From the NCBI GenBank assembly GCA_017449935.1, contig JAFSYP010000004.1, positions 1 to 52,859 of the forward strand: a stretch of DNA of 52,859 nt, written 5' to 3'. The notes under the pieces were generated by a model. That model did not search any database and was not told the DNA's origin. It saw only the letters and a program-made list of their open reading frames with translations. Source of the stretch: Clostridia bacterium. GTDB taxonomy: Bacteria > Bacillota > Clostridia > Oscillospirales > Acutalibacteraceae. Shown here piece after piece: positions 33,299 to 41,310 of this stretch (its first letter is position 1; each line of letters begins with the position of its first letter). Made by a program: the position numbers and the translations under genes.

Positions 33299-34082
33299 AT
33301 TCCAATCCCTCCAGCACGTACGCCGGATCGCATCGGATGCCGTCCACACGCACCTCGAAGTGCAGATGCGGCCCTGTGGACATCCCGGTCGAACCGACCA
33401 GGCCGATCGTATCGCCCGCGCCGACCGTATCGCCGGTTTCCGCGTCGATCCGCGAGAGGTGGCAGTACAGCGTCTGCAGGCTGTCGCTGTGTTCGATCAG
33501 AATATAGTTGCCGCGTCCGGAGGTATAGCCGGCCTCGATCACCTTGCCGCCGTATGCCGCGGCGACGCCTGTGCCCTCGGCGGCGGCCAGATCGATCCCC
33601 GTATGAAAGCTGCGGTTGCCGGTGATGGGATGGATGCGGTACCCGAAGCCGGACGTGACCGTTCCCTGCACGGGCATGACGGCCCGCTGCGAAACCGTGA
33701 CCGCCGCGAACGAGGAATCCTGCAGCGCGTCCAGCACGCGGATATCCTCGCCGCCGGAGGACGTCACCGTCTCCACCGGCGCGCGCGCGTCGACACGCGC
33801 CACGGCCTCGGCCGACTGCGGTTCGGTCTGCGTCTGCGGCTCCAGCACGTCCTGCGCGGCGCGCTTTGCCGCCGTCCATACGCCGTCCGCGCAGTAATCC
33901 TGCGCCATCCACGACTGATACTGCGCGCGCAGGCGCGCGTATGCCGCGCTGCCGGAACGGCTCAGCCCGAACACACTCAGCACCAGTATCGCGCAGACGA
34001 CGCACTGGACCAGCGGCGCCGTCAGACGGCTTTGTTTTTTCTTCTCCTGCTTTGGCGGGTTGAGCCATTCGTTCTGCTGCAT
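33291..34082 (-). CDS. SpoIVFA-like M23 (LytM) membrane protein
   Basis: 263 residues: a cytoplasmic basic start, one membrane helix (about 22-41) and a C-terminal M23 peptidase domain (SGFGYRIHPITGNRSFHTGIDLAA ... HLHFEV). Both metal-binding motifs, HxxxD and HxH, are intact, so it may be an active endopeptidase, unlike typical SpoIVFA in which they are degenerate. Position before the M50 protease supports the SpoIVFA/SpoIVFB pairing. ATG follows GAAAGGAAGGGACGCGA. Confidence 0.82.
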   Translation of the reverse strand: MQQNEWLNPPKQEKKKQSRLTAPLVQCVVCAILVLSVFGLSRSGSAAYARLRAQYQSWMAQDYCADGVWTAAKRAAQDVLEPQTQTEPQSAEAVARVDARAPVETVTSSGGEDIRVLDALQDSSFAAVTVSQRAVMPVQGTVTSGFGYRIHPITGNRSFHTGIDLAAAEGTGVAAAYGGKVIEAGYTSGRGNYILIEHSDSLQTLYCHLSRIDAETGDTVGAGDTIGLVGSTGMSTGPHLHFEVRVDGIRCDPAYVLEGLEYA

Positions 34083-34157
34083 TCGCGTCCCTTCCTTTCC
34101 GCATCGAAAACGCAGGCGTTTGTCCTATTTCTATGCAGCGGGAAGGGCGGTTATGCA

Positions 34158-35735
34158 TCAGGCAAAGAGTTTTTTATACCACGGCAGGCTTTGCGTGACC
34201 GGCTCCGCGGTCGGTTCGGCTGCCGCGTGCAGCGACGGCGTCATGTAAATGAACAGCAGACTCACGTTTGTGCCGTCCGCCGCGTCGGTGAACAGTCCGT
34301 ACGATTTACCGAACGCGACGTACTTCTGCAGGTTTGGCAGCAGCGAATCGGCGTCCTCGCTGAGCGTCGAGAGCAGCGTCTGCGCCTTCTGCGAATCCGA
34401 GAACGACTGCAGCGCGGGCAGCATATTGTCGTTTGCCAGCTCGCCGAGCAGATTGACCAGATCGCTGTTTTTGTCCAGCGTTTCCTTCAGCGCGGACAGC
34501 GTTTCAAGCGTTTCGGGCATTTTGTCCAGCGCCGCCTTGACCTTCGGGTCCTTCAGATCCTCCTGCAGCTCGCTGAGCATCGGCGTGAGCGCCTGGACGG
34601 ATCCGAGCAGCTCCGGCATCCCGGACAGCAGGCTCTTGATCAGCGGATTGTTGAGCTTGTTCAGCATATCGACCGTGTCGGGGTCCTGCAGCGCCGTCAG
34701 GAGAGTGGAGATGTTTTCAAGGTTTTCGGCGGTGAGATGCTTGCTCAGCACATCCAGCAGCGCCTCGTTCTGATTATACACCTTGATCGCCTGCGTGAGC
34801 ATGTCGGAGATCTCCGCGATCCGGTCGCCGCTGAGCACCTCCAGCAGACGGTCGACGTCGAGCTTGCCGATCGCCTTGAGCAGATTTTCAACCTGGCGGA
34901 AAAATTCCGCCGCTTCCTCGTCGCTGCCGGGGATGATCATCGTCAGATCGGTCGAGCACAGCGGCACGACGGCGAGATACAGATTGTCCAGTGAAAAGTC
35001 GGTCACGTCTGCCGTCACGGTGAAGCTGTCGCTGATTTTCAGACTGCCGAGCTTCGCGCCGTTTTTGAGATGCAGGCTTTCCGCCATGCCGGGAAGTCCC
35101 GCGCCGACGACGACCTCCTTCGCGCCGTCGCCGATGGACAGACCGTTCTGCACCTGCACGCCGGAGAACACGCCCTCCGGCAGAACCAACAGACCGCCCG
35201 CGAGGACGGGCAGATACACGCCGTCCTGCTTGCAGACGTTCTGCATCTTCACGCAGATCTCCGCCTTGCCGCTCTTGCCCGCGATCTTTTCAGGCGGGAG
35301 CTTTTTGCCGTCCAGCTTGTATTCAATGGTGAATTCGACGGGCAGCTTCTTTGTGCTGGTGCCTTTGTAGTACAGGTCGGTCGTCGGCATGTTCCACGTC
35401 AGCGTATCGCCGTTTTGCACGGGCACGACGGAGCCCTTAATGTCCGCGATGTCGTCCAGATCGCTCTTGTCGGGCACGGCGACCTCGCCCCGGTCGGTAT
35501 GCAGCCAGTCTGTCACATGGACGGCCTGCACCTTGCCGGTATTGTCGAGATTGGCGTACACCGTCTCCGATTTGCGCACCGAAGCGGGCGCGGCGTCGTA
35601 GGAGATCTGCTCGACCGCGCTCGCGGCGTCCGCCGCCGCGGCGACGTCCGGCTCGGTGGTCTTGCCGCAGGACGCGGCGCCGAACAGCAGCGTGAGCGCA
35701 AGCGCAAAGGCGGCGGCACGTTTGTATTTACGCAT
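34158..35735 (-). CDS. putative lipoprotein partner of the MMPL transporter
   Basis: 525 residues. The N-terminal signal ends at a lipobox-like AASC (Cys23), so probably a lipoprotein. The first half is beta-rich; the second half (about 255-480) is a long run of helices with Leu heptads (for example QVENLLKAIGKLDVDRLLEVL), consistent with a coiled-coil periplasmic-style arm on the outside. Last gene of the TetR-MMPL operon, overlapping the transporter gene by eight bases. It probably works as the extracytoplasmic adaptor of that exporter; not a recognised named family. Confidence 0.75.
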   Translation of the reverse strand: MRKYKRAAAFALALTLLFGAASCGKTTEPDVAAAADAASAVEQISYDAAPASVRKSETVYANLDNTGKVQAVHVTDWLHTDRGEVAVPDKSDLDDIADIKGSVVPVQNGDTLTWNMPTTDLYYKGTSTKKLPVEFTIEYKLDGKKLPPEKIAGKSGKAEICVKMQNVCKQDGVYLPVLAGGLLVLPEGVFSGVQVQNGLSIGDGAKEVVVGAGLPGMAESLHLKNGAKLGSLKISDSFTVTADVTDFSLDNLYLAVVPLCSTDLTMIIPGSDEEAAEFFRQVENLLKAIGKLDVDRLLEVLSGDRIAEISDMLTQAIKVYNQNEALLDVLSKHLTAENLENISTLLTALQDPDTVDMLNKLNNPLIKSLLSGMPELLGSVQALTPMLSELQEDLKDPKVKAALDKMPETLETLSALKETLDKNSDLVNLLGELANDNMLPALQSFSDSQKAQTLLSTLSEDADSLLPNLQKYVAFGKSYGLFTDAADGTNVSLLFIYMTPSLHAAAEPTAEPVTQSLPWYKKLFA

Positions 35736-37818
35736 GAGAATCCACTCCTTTTGTCCAATGGAACGTCGTTTTACGGATCAGCCCTTCGCACAGATACAGC
35801 ACGGCGGGCAGGATGAGCATGATGACCAGCGCGCTGATCACGGAGCCTCTGGCGAGCATGGCGCAGATGCCCTTGACCATGGCGATGTCGCAGATCAGAT
35901 AGACGCCGAAGGTGGCGCTGAAGAAGACAAGCGCGCTCTGGAAGATGGATCGGCACGAAGCCGACGCCGCCTCGATGACGGCGGTTTTTTTGTCCTTACC
36001 TGCGCGAAGCTCCTCACGGAAGCGTGTCGTCATGAGGATGGCGTAGTCCACCGTGGCGCCCAGCTGCACGCAGGACACGACGGTCGGCGCGATAAACGAA
36101 ACGCTCGTGCCGGTGAAGAAGGGGACGGCTTCGTTGACGAAGATCGAAAACTCGATCATGGCGACCAGCAGGACAGGGATCGTAAACGACCGGAACACGA
36201 GGCCGATGAGCACCATGATCGCGGCGATGGAGATGAAATTCGTGACCTTGAAGTCGCGGTCTGTCACCTCGATGAGGTCCTTGGCCATGACGCCCTCGCC
36301 GGTCGTCAGCGCGGTGGGATCGTACTTTTTGACGATGGCGTTCATCGCGTCCACCTGCGCGTTGCACGCGTCGCCGGCCGTTTCGTACGCGGAGTTGACC
36401 ATCATCATCTGCATGCCCGCCTTTTCGCACACGGCGCGGATCTGATCGGGCAGGATGTTCTCATGGATGGCCGGCCCGACGTAGGCGTTGAGCGCGATCA
36501 CGTCTTCGATCCCGTCGAGCGCTTTGATCTCGGCGAGCATCCGGGAAATATCGCCCGCCGGCAGGTCGGCGTCGATCAGGATGAAGTGCGTCGTCGCCAT
36601 ATTGAAGTCGCTTTTCAGCTTCTTGAGCGCGGAAACGGAATTGAGATCCTGCGGCAGAGAGTCCACGACGTTGTAGTATTTTTCGGGCATCACGCTGAAA
36701 ATGCCCATCGGCACGATCAGCGCGAGCAGCAGGATCGCCAGAATGCGGCGATGCTTGACCGAGAAGCGGCTCATGCCGCCGAAGTGCGGCACAAGATTGC
36801 GGTGGCCGAGGCGGTAAATGGGCTTGAAGAACAGCAGTATCATGCTTGGCAGCACCGTGATGACCGTCACGATGCCCAGCAGGACGCCCTTCGCCATCAC
36901 CAGACCGATGTCCAGCCCCAGCGTGAAGGTCATGAAGCACAGCGCCAAAAAGCCGAAGACCGTCGTCAGCGAGCTTCCGATCACGGACGTGAAGGTGCCG
37001 CGGATCGCCTCGCCCATCGCGCGGACGTTGTCGTCCGGATAATGCAGCCGCTCCTCGTTGAAGCGGTCGATCAGGAACACGGAATAGTCCATCGTGACGC
37101 CCAGCTGCAAAATGGCGGCGATGCTCTGCGTGATGAACGAGATCTCGCCGAAAAAGAGGTTGGTGCCCATGTTGTACACCACGGCGAAGCCGAGACTCAG
37201 CAGCACCACGATCGGCAGTGCCCAGGAATTCATCGTGAAGCTCAGAACGATCAGCGCGAGCACAATGGCGACGGTGATATAGATCGGCGCCTGCGAATCG
37301 GTCAGGTCGCGCGTGTCGACAAGCAGCGTCGCAAGTCCCGACAGGAAGCACTGCTTGGTCATGATCGTGCGGATCTGGCGGATGCATTCCATCGTTTCAT
37401 CCGACGCGCTGCCGTTTTTGTACAGGATCATCATCATCGTCGACTTGCCGTCGGCCGAATAGAAGATGTTGCGCAGCACGTCCGGCAGCATCTCCTTCGG
37501 GATGGTGACGTCGGCGATCGAATCGACCCACAGCACCTGCGAGACGCCGTCGATCTGCTCGATCTGCGACTTGATGCGCAGCACGTCGGCGGAATCCATG
37601 CCCTCGATCATGAGCGTGGAGCTGGACGCTTCCTGAAACACCTCGTCGAGGACGATCTCTCCCTGTACCGATTCCAGATCCTTCGGCAAATACGTCATGA
37701 TGTCATAGTTGACCGGCGTCGCGAGGAAGGCAAGCAGCGACGGTACGAGCAGCGCGGTCGCGACGAGGAGGATCAGCCGCGGATGGCGGGCGATCCAATA
37801 GGACATTTTTTCGATCAA
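35728..37818 (-). CDS. MMPL/RND-family exporter
   Basis: 696 residues and about twelve membrane segments in two repeated halves, the RND/MMPL layout: an N-terminal helix (YWIARHPRLILLVATALLVPSLLAF), a large outer loop, and matching DYSVFLIDRFNEE and DYAILMTTRFREE segments with the charged residues of proton-driven exporters. Such proteins export lipids or hydrophobic compounds. It begins with an ATGA overlap with the TetR gene and is followed by the lipoprotein. The substrate is unknown; drug or lipid export is only a possibility. Confidence 0.88.
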   Translation of the reverse strand: MIEKMSYWIARHPRLILLVATALLVPSLLAFLATPVNYDIMTYLPKDLESVQGEIVLDEVFQEASSSTLMIEGMDSADVLRIKSQIEQIDGVSQVLWVDSIADVTIPKEMLPDVLRNIFYSADGKSTMMMILYKNGSASDETMECIRQIRTIMTKQCFLSGLATLLVDTRDLTDSQAPIYITVAIVLALIVLSFTMNSWALPIVVLLSLGFAVVYNMGTNLFFGEISFITQSIAAILQLGVTMDYSVFLIDRFNEERLHYPDDNVRAMGEAIRGTFTSVIGSSLTTVFGFLALCFMTFTLGLDIGLVMAKGVLLGIVTVITVLPSMILLFFKPIYRLGHRNLVPHFGGMSRFSVKHRRILAILLLALIVPMGIFSVMPEKYYNVVDSLPQDLNSVSALKKLKSDFNMATTHFILIDADLPAGDISRMLAEIKALDGIEDVIALNAYVGPAIHENILPDQIRAVCEKAGMQMMMVNSAYETAGDACNAQVDAMNAIVKKYDPTALTTGEGVMAKDLIEVTDRDFKVTNFISIAAIMVLIGLVFRSFTIPVLLVAMIEFSIFVNEAVPFFTGTSVSFIAPTVVSCVQLGATVDYAILMTTRFREELRAGKDKKTAVIEAASASCRSIFQSALVFFSATFGVYLICDIAMVKGICAMLARGSVISALVIMLILPAVLYLCEGLIRKTTFHWTKGVDSHA

Positions 37819-38417
37819 GCCGGTTCACCTCCCAGCAGCTTCTTCAAAAGTGTATGCAGCACAGGCAGCAGCTCGTCAACGGTGCAGGGACGCTCGCTGA
37901 GAATGGCGTCGCAGCAGACGGAGCCGACCATATCCGCAAGGATATACAGCTTCGTGCGCGCCTGCGCTTCGCCGCAGTCCGGCGTCGTCAGCAGTCCGGT
38001 CAGGTATTCCGCCGCGCTGTTGAGGCCCGGATACGCTTCGAGCGCGGCGGGGGTAAAGCAGATCGAGAATCGTTTGTCGATCAGCGCGGTGACCTTGCGG
38101 TCCTCACACAGCCGCGCGACGATCGTGTCCGTCAGCAACAGAAACTGTTCTGTACGCGTCATGGCGCGTTCCGCGGCGCTGCGTCGCAGCTGATTGCAGC
38201 TTTCGGTAAAGATCTCGGCGGTGCGGCGGATCACGATCTGATCCAAAAGATCGTATTTGTCGCGGAAATACAAATAGAACGTGCCCTTCGCCACGCCCGC
38301 GAGCTTGACCACGTCGTCGATCGCGGTGCCCGCGACGGAACCGTCGAGGAACAGCCGCGTCGCCGCGTCGAGGATCCTGGACTGCTTGTGCTGTTTGTTT
38401 TCGGCAGCCGTCGGCAT
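37815..38417 (-). CDS. TetR-family repressor of the MMPL operon
   Basis: 200 residues: an N-terminal TetR helix-turn-helix (ILDAATRLFLDGSVAGTAIDDVVKLAGVAKGTFYLYFRDKYDLL) and a variable C-terminal ligand domain. First gene of the operon. I chose ATG 38417, nine bases after AAAGGA, over an ATG two codons upstream that is too close to it. Two palindromes, TGACTnnnnGTCA, overlap its promoter, so it very likely represses itself and the exporter, with release on binding the exported compound. Confidence 0.88.
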   Translation of the reverse strand: MPTAAENKQHKQSRILDAATRLFLDGSVAGTAIDDVVKLAGVAKGTFYLYFRDKYDLLDQIVIRRTAEIFTESCNQLRRSAAERAMTRTEQFLLLTDTIVARLCEDRKVTALIDKRFSICFTPAALEAYPGLNSAAEYLTGLLTTPDCGEAQARTKLYILADMVGSVCCDAILSERPCTVDELLPVLHTLLKKLLGGEPA

Positions 38418-38441
38418 ATACATACATCCTTTCCAAAAAAA

Positions 38442-38490
38442 TGACCAACAGTCATCATTGCCAGTATACGCAAAAAATGACTGTTAGTCA
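38442..38490. promoter_or_regulatory. paired TetR operators
   Basis: TGACCAACAGTCA at 38442-38454 and TGACTGTTAGTCA at 38478-38490, two copies of an almost perfect 13-base palindrome. One overlaps the -35 box and the other the start region of the promoter. Confidence 0.75.
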
Positions 38491-38491
38491 A
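38463..38491 (-). promoter_or_regulatory. promoter of the TetR-MMPL-lipoprotein operon
   Basis: Minus strand TTGACT, 17 bases, TATACT. The -35 box lies inside the distal operator. Confidence 0.7.
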
Positions 38492-38515
38492 TATTATGGA
38501 GCGAGAATTCATATT

Positions 38516-39811
38516 TTATTCACGATTGCCGTATTCTCGCACGAGCTGCTTGAAATGCCGTCCTTTTTCCTCAAAGCTTTTATAGACGTTGTAGCTGGCG
38601 GCGGCAGGGGAGAACAGGCAAGCTTTTCCCGGTTCGGTCAGACGGTACGCCGCCCGCACCGCCTCGTCCATGTCGGCGGCCTTGACGGTCGTTTTGCCCG
38701 CGGCGTGCAGCATCGGATCGTCGCAGATCGCGTGTCCCGTCTGCGGCAGACCGATCAGATTGCGCACGCCGCTGTCCGCGAGCGCGCGGATGAACGCCGT
38801 ATAGTCCAGTCCGCGGTCCAGTCCGCCGAACACCAGCGTGTCGACGTTCTGCAGCGCCTCCAGCTCGAGCAGCACGACCTCCGGCGCGGTGGCGATGCTG
38901 TCGTTGACGAACGAAACGCCGCGGAAGACGCCGACCGGCTCCATGCGGTGTTCGATCCCGCCAAAATTGCGGATGCCGCGCTCGATCGCGTCCCGGCCGA
39001 CGCCGAGACATTCGGCCGCCGCCGCGGCGAAGAAGGTGTTCTGCGCGTTGTGCTTGCCGGGCAGACGCGCGTTGCACGAGGCGATGCGCCGCAGAAACGC
39101 GTCGTCCGTGTCATAGCCGACGGGGATCTGCCGGCCGCGAAGCGGTTTGTCCGCGAGGTATTCCCGCAGTCCCGGCACGTCGCCCCAGATCAGCACGTCC
39201 TGCGGCGTCTGATACTGCGCGATGTGCAGCTTGGCCGCCGCGTAGCCCGCGAAGCCGTCGTAGTGGTCGAGATGCTCGGCGTACAGGTTCGTGAATACCG
39301 CAATATGCGGGGATGTGCGCATGAATTCCAGCTGGTGGCAGGACAGCTCCAGCACGGCAATACCGCCCGCATACTCGTCGATCACGTCCAGCACCGGCAC
39401 GCCGATGTTGCCGGCCAGCACGTGCGGGAGCTCCGCCGCCTGCAATATCTCATGGATGAGCGTGGACGTGGTCGTTTTGCCCTTCGTACCGGTCACGCCG
39501 ACGCAGGTGCAGCCGGAGAAGCGCAGAAACAGATCGGTCTGGCAGGTCACCTCCGTGCCCTCGGGGATCGGCACGCCGACGAACGGGATGCCCGGCGATT
39601 TGAGCACGACGTCGAACTGCGCCATATGCGACAGGTAGTCCGCGCCGAAAAAGCCGGGAACGCCGTCGATGTGCGGATCGGCGCGGTCGGCTATGGCGAT
39701 CTGCGCCGAAGGGATGTGCGAGCGGATATAGGCGAGGGAGGAGCGGCCTTCGCGCCCCATGCCCAGGATCAGGATCTTCTTGTTTTGTAAATACTCACTC
39801 AGCCGAGACAA
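38516..39811 (-). CDS. murD2: MurD2-type UDP-MurNAc-L-alanine--L-glutamate ligase
   Basis: 431 residues, a Mur-ligase fold with GMGREGRSS in the first domain, the ATP P-loop GVTGTKGKTTT (about 105-115) and the three-domain layout of MurD. Because the neighbouring gene is a MurL-type epimerase, it most likely adds L-glutamate, which MurL then converts to D-glutamate on the nucleotide precursor. The start is TTG, ten bases after GAGGAG, inside the end of murL (17-base overlap). Whether it uses L- or D-Glu cannot be read from sequence alone. Confidence 0.83.
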   Translation of the reverse strand: MSRLSEYLQNKKILILGMGREGRSSLAYIRSHIPSAQIAIADRADPHIDGVPGFFGADYLSHMAQFDVVLKSPGIPFVGVPIPEGTEVTCQTDLFLRFSGCTCVGVTGTKGKTTTSTLIHEILQAAELPHVLAGNIGVPVLDVIDEYAGGIAVLELSCHQLEFMRTSPHIAVFTNLYAEHLDHYDGFAGYAAAKLHIAQYQTPQDVLIWGDVPGLREYLADKPLRGRQIPVGYDTDDAFLRRIASCNARLPGKHNAQNTFFAAAAAECLGVGRDAIERGIRNFGGIEHRMEPVGVFRGVSFVNDSIATAPEVVLLELEALQNVDTLVFGGLDRGLDYTAFIRALADSGVRNLIGLPQTGHAICDDPMLHAAGKTTVKAADMDEAVRAAYRLTEPGKACLFSPAAASYNVYKSFEEKGRHFKQLVREYGNRE

Positions 39812-41159
39812 AGCGGAACATCTCCTCGATATAGGGTAAGAACGTGTCGGGCACGTTGTGTTCGGGATTGAATTCCCGCAGCGGATCGTCGGGACGCGGC
39901 GCATCCGCCTGCACAAAACGCTGCAGCAGCGCCGGCAGCGCGCGCGCGGCGGCGCGGTAATTACCCGCCGTGCGCCAGAGCGCGGCGCGCACCTCCCGCA
40001 CGGTGCCGATGCATTCAAAGGGCTTTACGTCCGTGAAGCCGCACAGCGCGTCGAAGTCGGCCGTCAGCGATGTCTTGTCGAGCAGCGCTTCGCCGAAGAT
40101 GCCCTCAAGCGCTTCGGGGGACAGAAACGGGGAGAGGATGCAGTACACGAACAGACACTTGGCGCAGTTGCAGCACCAGACGTTCGTTTTGCTGCCGGCG
40201 TTGCAGCTGCGGAAGACGGCGTGATACTGCGGCAGCGCGGCGAACTGCTTGGCGATCTGCATCTCGTTGAATGGCCGCAGCAGGCTGAAATAGCGCGTCG
40301 GCAGGCCCAGACAGTCGCGAACGTAGGCGGTGAAATCCTGCTCGAAGGTGTAGGATTTGGAATACTGATGGTTGACGTCCGCGCATTTGACCGTCGATTC
40401 GTTGGCGCTCGATTCGTTGGAGAGGATGATCTCGCCCGCGCCGGTCAGGTACGCGCAGTACAGCGACAGGAACGCCACGATCGCCGAAAACGGCGTGTGG
40501 CCGTTGAGAAAGCCCTCGCGGTTGAGGCGCAGGAGCTGCGGATCGATGGTGCGTTTGGTGCGGATGATGCGCGACTGCGGCAGCCCTGCGGCCGCCGCCG
40601 TTTCGGTGCGCGCCGGCTGGTCGTTCACGGTGAAGCCGTAGATGCGGTCGATCCGTTCACCGAGCAGCGACAGCGTGACCGCCGAATCCTTGCCGCCGCC
40701 GATGGGGACGATATGCGTCCCGCTTGGCCGGAAGTCCGCCGGCGGCACGGCCCATGCTTCGTCGCAGCGGATCTGCACGAGCTCCTCCTGCGTCGTGTTG
40801 ATGCCGTTGCGGTATAAAAACTCGCCCAGCCCGTTGAACCAGAGCTTTTGCCACCAGCGCTTCTGCTCTGCGGTCAGCGTGCCGCAGCGCACCTCCATGA
40901 CGGGTGAGCAGACGGCTTTGTAGTAGCTGACCGCCTCCGTCAGGCCGAGCGAATAGACGATCGCCTGCGCCGCCGGGGAGTCGAACGCGCCGCAGAGCGT
41001 CAGATCTTTTGTAAAGATAAAGGTTTCGGGATGGAACGAACACAGGCCGTCCACCGAGAAGTCAAAGGAAAGCCGGACGCCGTCCGGTTCGCGTTCGATC
41101 CTGTATCCGTCGTAGGCGAATACGGGATACCGTTCGCGCAGCTCGTCAAAGGAAAACAT
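39795..41159 (-). CDS. murL: MurL-type UDP-MurNAc-L-Ala-L-Glu epimerase
   Basis: 454 residues. It shows the PP-loop-like ATP motif VPIGGGKDSAVTL (151-163), the SNESSANEST segment (247-256) and a Cys cluster CCNCAKC (329-335), as in MurL first shown in Xanthomonas. MurL flips the terminal L-Glu to D-Glu using ATP, so the cell can make D-Glu-containing peptidoglycan without glutamate racemase. It overlaps murD2, the usual pairing. ATG 41159 follows GGGAGGTATCAAT. Promoter at 41194-41222. Confidence 0.85.
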   Translation of the reverse strand: MFSFDELRERYPVFAYDGYRIEREPDGVRLSFDFSVDGLCSFHPETFIFTKDLTLCGAFDSPAAQAIVYSLGLTEAVSYYKAVCSPVMEVRCGTLTAEQKRWWQKLWFNGLGEFLYRNGINTTQEELVQIRCDEAWAVPPADFRPSGTHIVPIGGGKDSAVTLSLLGERIDRIYGFTVNDQPARTETAAAAGLPQSRIIRTKRTIDPQLLRLNREGFLNGHTPFSAIVAFLSLYCAYLTGAGEIILSNESSANESTVKCADVNHQYSKSYTFEQDFTAYVRDCLGLPTRYFSLLRPFNEMQIAKQFAALPQYHAVFRSCNAGSKTNVWCCNCAKCLFVYCILSPFLSPEALEGIFGEALLDKTSLTADFDALCGFTDVKPFECIGTVREVRAALWRTAGNYRAAARALPALLQRFVQADAPRPDDPLREFNPEHNVPDTFLPYIEEMFRFVSAE

Positions 41160-41193
41160 ATTGATACCTCCCAAAAAGGCAAGCCTTTGTCCC

Positions 41194-41222
41194 ATTGTAG
41201 CAGACGCGCGGCCGTAATGCAA
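41194..41222 (-). promoter_or_regulatory. promoter of murL-murD2
   Basis: Minus strand TTGCAT, 17 bases, TACAAT. Confidence 0.6.
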
Positions 41223-41251
41223 GCGGAACGCGTCGATTATTTCGCAGACGG

Positions 41252-41280
41252 TTGGCAATCGCGCAAAAAGCTGCTATAAT
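41252..41280 (+). promoter_or_regulatory. promoter of the glycosidase-like gene
   Basis: TTGGCA, 17 bases, TATAAT, divergent from the murL promoter. Confidence 0.65.
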
Positions 41281-41310
41281 GTATTTAAATAATGAAACGG
41301 AGGCGCATCC

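Noticed and set aside
35656-38193. Plus-strand open frame of 845 codons over the MMPL gene
   Set aside because: Antisense shadow with runs of His, Arg and Asp typical of a reversed membrane gene.
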